This document shows, piece by piece, positions 24,001-33,000 of a DNA stretch of 64,000 bases. Position 1 is the stretch's first letter; the number at the start of each line of letters is the position of its first letter. The notes beneath the pieces are model-generated. The model did no database searches, was not told the DNA's origin, and saw only the letters and a list, made by a program, of their open reading frames with translations. The position numbers and the translations under genes were made by a program. The stretch is from Congeria kusceri (lineage: Eukaryota > Mollusca > Bivalvia > Myida > Dreissenidae): the NCBI GenBank assembly GCA_027627225.1, contig CM051034.1:3157501-3221500 (forward strand), in the 5' to 3' direction.

Positions 24001-27000
24001 ATCTTTTAAATCCATACACATACTAATAAACCATTAAAAGTACCTGTTATTAAGGGACTTTAAATTCTACCAAATGGCGTGTTGAAAGATGCGGACCAAT
24101 GGTATAATACCAATCTACCTTATCTGTACCGGGAGCCCAAGTTTCATGTCGATGTCCTTCTGCGCCCAGGAGATGTACGGTGTTATGGTCATGTTCTGGA
24201 ACATACCTTATCTGTACCGGTGGCCCGAGTTTCATGTCGATGTCCTTCTGCGCCCAGGAGATGTACGGTGTTATGGTCATGTTCTGGAACATACCTTATC
24301 TGTACCGGGAGCCCAAGTTTCATGTCTATGTCCTTCTCGCCCAGGAGATGTACGGTGTTATGGTCATGTTCTGGAACATACCTTATCTGTACCGGGAACC
24401 CAAGTTTCATGTCGATGTCCTTCTGCGCCCAGGAGATGTACGGTGTTATGGTCATGTTCTGGAACATACCTTATCTGTACCGGTGGCCCGAGTTTCATGT
24501 CGATGTCTTTCTGCGCCCAGGAGATGTACGGAGTTATAGTCATGTTCTGGAAGAACGCGAACGTTGCGTTGAATGTCCGGTTAGTGTCCACTCTCTGGTC
24601 AGTCGTGGTCGCTGTCCAGTTGTACACCGTCACCTCGTTCTTGGTAGGCTTGCCCTCTACGAAACTTTGTGCTGAAAACGCGAATGATATCTTTGCCTTA
24701 TAGTTATGGTATAGTTATAGTTTTTTATAGTAAAGAGTAATTCGTTGAAAAATATTATTGTCATCATCATTGTTATGATTGCTGTTGCTGTAATAATTCT
24801 CCACATCATCATCATCATCTTCTTCATCTTTTTCTTCTTCTTCAATGTGATCATAATTACCATCATCATCATACGCTTATCATCATTACCTTCATCATCA
24901 TCATCATACGCTCATCATCATCATGATTACCATAATCATCATCATCATACGCTCGTCATCATCATGATCATCATCATCATTGCCACCACCATCATCATCA
25001 TTATCATCATTACCATCATCATCATCATCATAACCATCATCATCATCATTATCATCATTACCATCATCATCATAACCATCATCATTATTACCATCATCAT
25101 CATCATCATTATCACCATCATCATCATTATACGCTCATCATCAACATCATCATAACCATCGTTAACATCATCACCATTACAATGTTCATCATAATCATTA
25201 CCACCATCGTCGTCGTCGTCATCATCATAATCACTATCATGAGATGTGTTCTTTATTCAAATTTCCTTCATTTAACATAAGATAAAGAGTTTGTTTGTTG
25301 TTCTTATGTTGTATTTATTGACCGTAGAAATATTTGGTGTAATTTTCAAATGACTAACTATACTTGGAAACGCTTAATATATGGATCGAATTTATGAATC
25401 AGTCAGTTTTAAACTTGTGCATTATTTCACCATTCCGCGAGTTGATTAAATGTGAGTACCTTCACCTTTTCGTCTACTTAAAGTGATTGATATACACGTA
25501 CAAGTATATGAACACAGTGGGTGGAAATAAATGTTGAAACATTTTTACAAGTGTGGAAGTTAGATAAATATTAATGCAAAATAACACGAATTTTTATTGC
25601 ATTCATTACATTCACTCATTCACTTACTAATTTACTTACTTATTTATTCACTCACTCACTCACTCGCTCATTCACTTACGCACGCTTTCGCTCCCTTACT
25701 AATTCACTAATTAACTCACTCACTCACGCACTCATTCACTCACTTACTCACTCACTCCCCCATTCACTTACTCACTCACTCAATCACCACTCATTCAATC
25801 ACTTCTCACTTATTCCATACTCATTCACTTACGCACTAACTCACTCATTCTTCACTCACTCACTCACTCATTAATTTTTCATTCGTTAAAATGAGTAATT
25901 AGGAATATGGGTTCACATTACACTCCCTATCACTGTTCTCCCTTTCCCCATCTTGTTTAAAACATACGATTTTCTTTCATGACTCAAATGCGTTAAAAAA
26001 CTGTTATAAACAACTTCCTTAAGAACACGACAACGCGGAAGATGCCGTTAGGGTTTTCAGTATATAAACATACAACTTAGTCACGATATTAACTCTAAAA
26101 CAATTTACGAACAAACCGTGTGACGTTTTTGACAAATTTCTCATTAGTTACACGGTTTCCTTGTGATTAACTTTTAAATACTCACAAATAATTGTTCTTC
26201 CGCGCAACTCGACATTCCCGGCGTAGTTTGTGGCGTGTTTTGTGACCGACTTCAGCGCGATATTGGCCTGCGTTGACGCGTTCACCGTCAGCATAATCGG
26301 CGCGAACGTTTTGAACGTCGCCAGCGGCACTTCGAATATCGGAGTGGAATGGTTCACCAACAGTACACCGGTCTTAGTCAGTGAAATTTCCTGGTCTGTT
26401 GTTATGCTGCAAAAAGAAACATAGTATATTATATCGTATATATACTGTAGTGCAACTCAAAGCAGTAATATCATAATCACCCACGTCTATGTCGTTGTCG
26501 TCATCCTCATTATTCATCAGCATCTTCGTCGTCGTCGTCATCATCGTCATCATCATAAAAGTTATCATCATCACCACTTCAATTATCATTATCATCATCA
26601 TCAACATCATCACTTTCACAACCATCATCACCACCATCATTAGTGTTTAAGTTAGAAGGGCAGAGGGGCATGGCGCTTGATTTGGAAAAGGGGCATTATG
26701 TGCGCGGCGAAACTGTTAAAAAGGGCACATTATATTTAAATAGTTTTTTCTTAAAGTATTACTGACTGATTTCTTTTATATATTTGATGATTATTAAGTG
26801 AATTTATTAACAAATTTTAATTTTCCAATATTATAAGTTCTTATTATTAAGTTATATTATTGGTAAAGATCAGAAAAATTATTTATTTTTATCCAATGGG
26901 CAATCAAACAAGACATCTTTTAAACTAAAACGGTTCATGGGCAAGTTAAAATCAAGTTTATTAATGGAAAAATCCTATTACTCTGGTATAATTTTTATTT

Positions 27001-30000
27001 TTCATATTTTTATTGTAGAAAATATTTTTATTTTCATCATTATGGTTTATATGAATTATGCTGTTGATGATGACCTTGCTACTACTATGTTGATTAATGA
27101 TGAAAAGCAAACGTCAAGACAGAACATTAAGAACACAAACATTGAAATTCGGATTGAAATGATTTATCCGAATATGTTATTCCGAAATTATAGCTAGTTC
27201 TGCAGTTCGTTTCTTTGGTGGATTTTTGGTTATTACTGGCAGAAACATGTATACACATGTATTTTTCATAGTTTATAAATAAAGATGACATTGAGTCTAC
27301 ATTTTTATGCATTCTGCCCTTTGAAATCACGTTTATCATAAAAATTAACGAAGCACAAACATGTTAGAAATTGCAAATGAAAACGAGGCTGTTAAAAGCA
27401 GACAAGAGGGCACGAGGCGCTAATTGCCTTTAAAAAGGGCAGGGTGGCGGATCAATAAAGGGACGTGGCGCTGCGCCGCGCTGATTAGGTCTGGGTAAAT
27501 CACTAATCATAATCATCACTGCCATGACCATCATCAAAAGCATCATCACAACCACCATCATTATCATCATCAACATCATCACTACCATAACCATCATCAA
27601 AAGCATCATCACAACCACCATCATTATCGTCATCACCATCACAATCAACGCCAGTAATGCGTCATCAGCAGCAGCATATCATCAACACATCATCATCAAA
27701 TCATCATTATCATCACCATCATTGAAACAACCATTATAATTCCTGAAATGAGACTTTTATATTTGATTTGCGACACTCATTATTCCATCAGCCGCTCGTG
27801 ACCTACGTGTACTCGTGCGTGATTCTCGTGTTGACGTCCATCTCCATCACGTATTTCTTGATGACGGGTTTGTTGTCCACCTTGTATATGACCAGCTCCC
27901 TGAAAACGCAATGGCCTTCAACTCAGAGAGTATGACAAAATGTCGGCCTTGTTAAATGTCAACTTAAATAAAGTGCGTAATTTCTAAATCTGGGCCCGTA
28001 TTCACCAAACTATTCTTAGACTTAAAGGGACTTGTTCACGTATTTTTCGCATTTTTTGAAGTATGCCATTAAATGTTTTAAATGACTTAAGATTTAAGCA
28101 TCGGAACTAAAAATCTACGTATAATAACAAGAAAAGTATTAAGAAAAAAAAACGAAATAAAAAGGTCCCACCGGGGTTCTGACCCGGGACCTCTACATTA
28201 AAAGGCTATCGCTTTAACCACTCGGCCATTCTGACTTCTATATATCATCCTGCATTATTTTCTTTAAGTAAGTGTTCCACGTGATATCAACAGCTTCAGC
28301 GAAAATAACAGAAATACTCCAAATTATTCCATCGTTTAGCGTTACAAACGCTTTATAATTTTATCAATTTCAATTGATGATTACTCATGAACTAAAACGG
28401 TTTTATAGTATAATTCTAGGTCCGTAGTGTTATTTCGCTCCCTTGTATACACTGTTCTTTTATATTTGGAATCGGTGACAAAAAGTTGAAAAATTGTCAA
28501 TTCGTCAATCTGTGAACAGGTCCCTTTAAGACTATGAAATTAAGAATATTATTGAAAGTGTTCTATTGTATTAAAGAGCGCTCTAAACGTGAGTATTACT
28601 TCGCATTCACAAACTTTAATTACATAATTCTTTATTTAGAACGATTTAGCAATGATATAAGCAACGTTGGTTCCCAGCATATTTGCGAACGCAGAATTAT
28701 TTTTCTTGAATGTAAGTATGTTATTTATTCTTAAATATAGAATGAAACTCCACAGACATCATCAGGAGAAAAACCTTTATTACCATCCGCTGGTCCTTTA
28801 TTTGAGGCAAATAACGAATTGCCTATACAATACAGGAAAATGCATACAACACAATACAATACATAAAAATGATTAAAACTGGGGTCACCGCCTTGGAACG
28901 GTCAATGCAAAGCATTGGGGTTTAAACCGGTTTAAAAGGCATGCCGAACATCACACTTAGCCCAGAAAATCTAAGAATAGGCCCTGGTCAGGTTCCGTTA
29001 GGGGTCAGTTTAAACAAAGGAAGCTTCAATCGGAGCAACAGATAAGGCTCGTATTTGCGTAAATACCGAATCCTGAAACAACATTTACTCAATTTAATTA
29101 AAATTTAATGCGTGCCAAAACTCAATTCATACTCAGTAATGCATTCATAAAGACAACAAGTAAGATTTAACAGGTAGCTTCTAAGAGTTTACAGGTGAGA
29201 AATATTCTGTCTCGGATGTATAAGCATGTCACCTTACATGTAGTAGGATATCTGACTGTAGCCATGGCAGTTGTGACACCGGAACAGGAAGTCCTTTCCG
29301 TCATAGGTGGCGTTGCTGTCGGTGTCAACATCCGGTTCATATTTTCCGGTGCGTTTATACAGATTCACGGTTTTATGCGCCTGAAAGTAGATATAAGGCG
29401 TGTAGTGAGAAAACCGGGCTTAATGCATGTGCGTACAGTGTCGTCCCGGATTAGCCTGTGCAGTCCGCATTCCGCCTACAGTGGATTTATGTTTTGAAGA
29501 GACTTACTTGAAACAGAACATATCATAAAAGCGGAGATTGCCGTCACGGATTTGCCTGTGCGGACTGCACAGGCTAATCCGGGACGACACTTAACGCACA
29601 TGCATTAAGCCCGGTTTTCCAACGACACGTTCCATATCATTTGTTTTAGTTCATTCTATCCAATGAAAGAGTGAGCAAATAGTATAATGTATTAATGACG
29701 CAGCCATGTAATGATTGCATATGATGGCATACTGCACTTTATTCATGGCTATTTGATCTAATATGAATTATGCCGCTTTAATATCCATTCTAACATGAGA
29801 CTCGCTGATTTTTCTATAGACAAAGAACACAATTATCGGTGTTAAACTACCCAATAGACAACGCAAAAACGCATTCTGAGCGGAGCACGGTAATATGTAG
29901 TTCTCATTTCAATTGCAAAAATATTTGTCAGATCATGTTAGAATCGAAATAATTTTCGCATTATCGCTGTTTATCGGCCAATAAATAACTCTTTGTCGTT

Positions 30001-33000
30001 CTGATGCTTGGCTATTAAACAAATCGGGAGAACGCCCTCGTGGTTTAATTCCTCCGCATCAGAACTCGAAATCGTTGTTTATTGGGCAGTAAACAACGAT
30101 AAATCGAAAATTGTTTCTTCAATGAAATCCGAATTTTATAAGCCGTATGGAAGTTGGTCTTTCGCGTTCAAACTCAATCTACCAATCACCTTAAACTTGT
30201 AACGAACTGACCTGGTCCTCCCCCATATTGTTGAATGGAATATTCCGGGTGAAGGACGCATTGTAGTCGATACGATTTAGGACAGTCCTCAGTGGGTTGG
30301 ACAGGTATCGCTTGTGTCTGGACGGGATTAGCTCCCCTTGCTGGTAGTGTACCTTGATCTCCGCGTTGTCGAACACTTCAAGCGGTCTAAAAATTCATGA
30401 CACATAGTACCTAACTATATAATAAGTAGTATTAATTGCTTGATCATGTCTTAATAAGAACTAAATTATATTAATGTTGGACATTTGTTTTGGATAGCGT
30501 ATTTACGACTTAGTAACTCGAAATTACGATGTCGCGATTCGTATATTCGACACAGTAACTCGAACATACGACGTCGCGATTCGTTAATTCGACACAGTAA
30601 CTAGAAAATACGACATCGCGATTCATAAACACGACTTAGTAACTCGAACTTACGACGTAGTGATTCGTAAACACCACTTAGTAACTCGAACTTACGACGT
30701 CATGAATCGTATACACCACTTAGTAACTCGAACTTACGGCGTACTAATTCGTAAACACGGCTTAGTAACTCGAACTTACGGCGTAGTGATTCGTAAAAAC
30801 GACTTAGTAACTCGAACATACGGCTTTGTGAATCATAAACACCACTTAGTAACTCGAACTTACGACGTAATGAAACATAAACAGCACGTAGTAAATCGAA
30901 CTTACGACGTAGTGAATGGTAAACACGACTTAGAAACTCGAACTTACGGCGTAGTGATCCGTTAACACGACTTAGTAACTCAAACTTACGGCGTAGTTAT
31001 TCGTAAAAACCACTTAGCAACTTGAACTTACGACGTAGTGATTCGTAAACACGACTTAGTAACTCGAACTTACGACGTAGTGATTCGTTAACACGACATA
31101 GTAATTCGAACGTATGGCTTAGTGATTCGTATAAAACACTTAATAACTCGAACTTACGGCATAGTGATTCGTACAAACCACTTAGTAACTCGAACTTGCG
31201 ACGTAGTGTTCGTAAACACGAAATAGTAACTCGAACTTACGACGTAGTGATTCGTTTACACGACTTAGTACCTCGAACTTACGGCGTAATGATTCGTAAA
31301 AAAAACTTAGTAACTCGAACTTACGGCGTAGTGATTCGTAAAAACACTTAGTAACTCGAACTTACGGCGAAGTAATTCGTAAAAATCGCTTAGCAACTCG
31401 AACTTACGAAGTAGTGATTCGTCGACTGAGATAGTAATCCGAACTTAAGGCGTAGTGTTCGTAAACACGACATAGTAACTCGAACTTACGACATAGTGAT
31501 TAGTAAATACGACATGGTAATCCTACTACTAAGATATATCTTAATTACGACTTGATAAATACGACTAATTAAGTTACTCGTTACTACGGAACTTGATAAA
31601 TCAGCATTCCATCCAGTCATCAGCGCGTTTCCATAGTAACACGATTCAGAAGTGTCGCAAATACCGATTCACAGTCCCCACTTTCTTACCCAGCCTCTGT
31701 CGTGTGTATTTCTATGACTTTCTCTTTGGGTCGGACTAGATTCCCAATTTTGGCATAGATTGTCCGGGATTCCGGCTTGTACACGTTGTGGGAGCAGTTC
31801 CACTGCGGTCCACCAATCAGAATCTGCCCTTTTGTCCACGTGACATCCGGCTTGTCATCGTCCAGACGAACAAGTATTTTGTTGTCCCTACACAGAACCC
31901 TCTGAAAAGAAATAATTATCTTGTGTTAAATCGCATGAACAGAAAGACGTTTATATTGTACTAAACGTTTAATTTCAGAGTTTGAATGACTATGATAATG
32001 CACCAATGAGGCTTTTTTCGTTGGACCAAAAAAAATAATTCTGTGTTTCGGGCAACCCGACCCTACCTAGCGAAAACCTAGTAGCCCTTTAGTGTTTTTT
32101 TTTAGCGACGATTGGTTTCCGTGAAATCCGTTGCCCGAAACACACAGTTTTGGCCTTGGCATAGTCCCTTAAATGGTGCATTGGAATGCTCCCGGAAAAA
32201 GGGATCTTAAAAACAAATCACGTTGCTGTAAAAGTTGTGCTTGGATTTGATTCCATTAATATAATAATTACAATTACAATTGTCGTTCATATTAGTTTTG
32301 TACCGGATGCCAACCGTGCCAGGGTCCAACGGAATTTTATGATTTTCGGGAAGTGATTTTAAGTCTTAAGTAAGGAACGTTACGTATACTAGTCGTGAAC
32401 TACCTGATCGACATGAGTAAGGTCAAATATTACTTGTCTAGACTTTCAAGTTTTTAATTTTGGTGCCCGACTGATATATAGACACATTTACTGGAACCTA
32501 GTTTGACCCGAAGTACGGACAATTGTTCCAGATGTCCGAGGGGTGAACATTGCAGGACGTCGGTCAGTCTGTAGGCGATGGCACAATGTCGCCGATGTCG
32601 GGAATGATTTTAACTCCGCGTTATAATAAACCAGACACACAGGCGATGCCCAAATGTAACCCGGCAATCGCAGGTGCCCATAAGGTTGTGCCAAAAATTC
32701 ACCGGAAACTAGTCGTAAACCCATCGGGGCTTAATTTTGATTGGGGTATAAGCCGGGGACTTGGGCTCGAGTATACCTATTATATACAGTGGAAATTTAT
32801 CAGCTATATACTCAAATCTTCTCGTAATTCATCGTGAGAATAAAATCCCGATGTTATAAGAGGAAGCATCTTGGGTTAAGTGTTGCGATACGAGTGTATA
32901 CAACTACATATTCCCACTGAAATAGGGGCGTTATCGCAGTGAAATGTATACAACTTAAATGCAATCATTATATTTGTTGCAAGAATAAAACTTTATAAAA

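Noticed and set aside
24079..24703. Plus-strand frames of about 200 residues
   Set aside because: Antisense of the 88-bp exon-7 duplication; the supported coding strand is minus.
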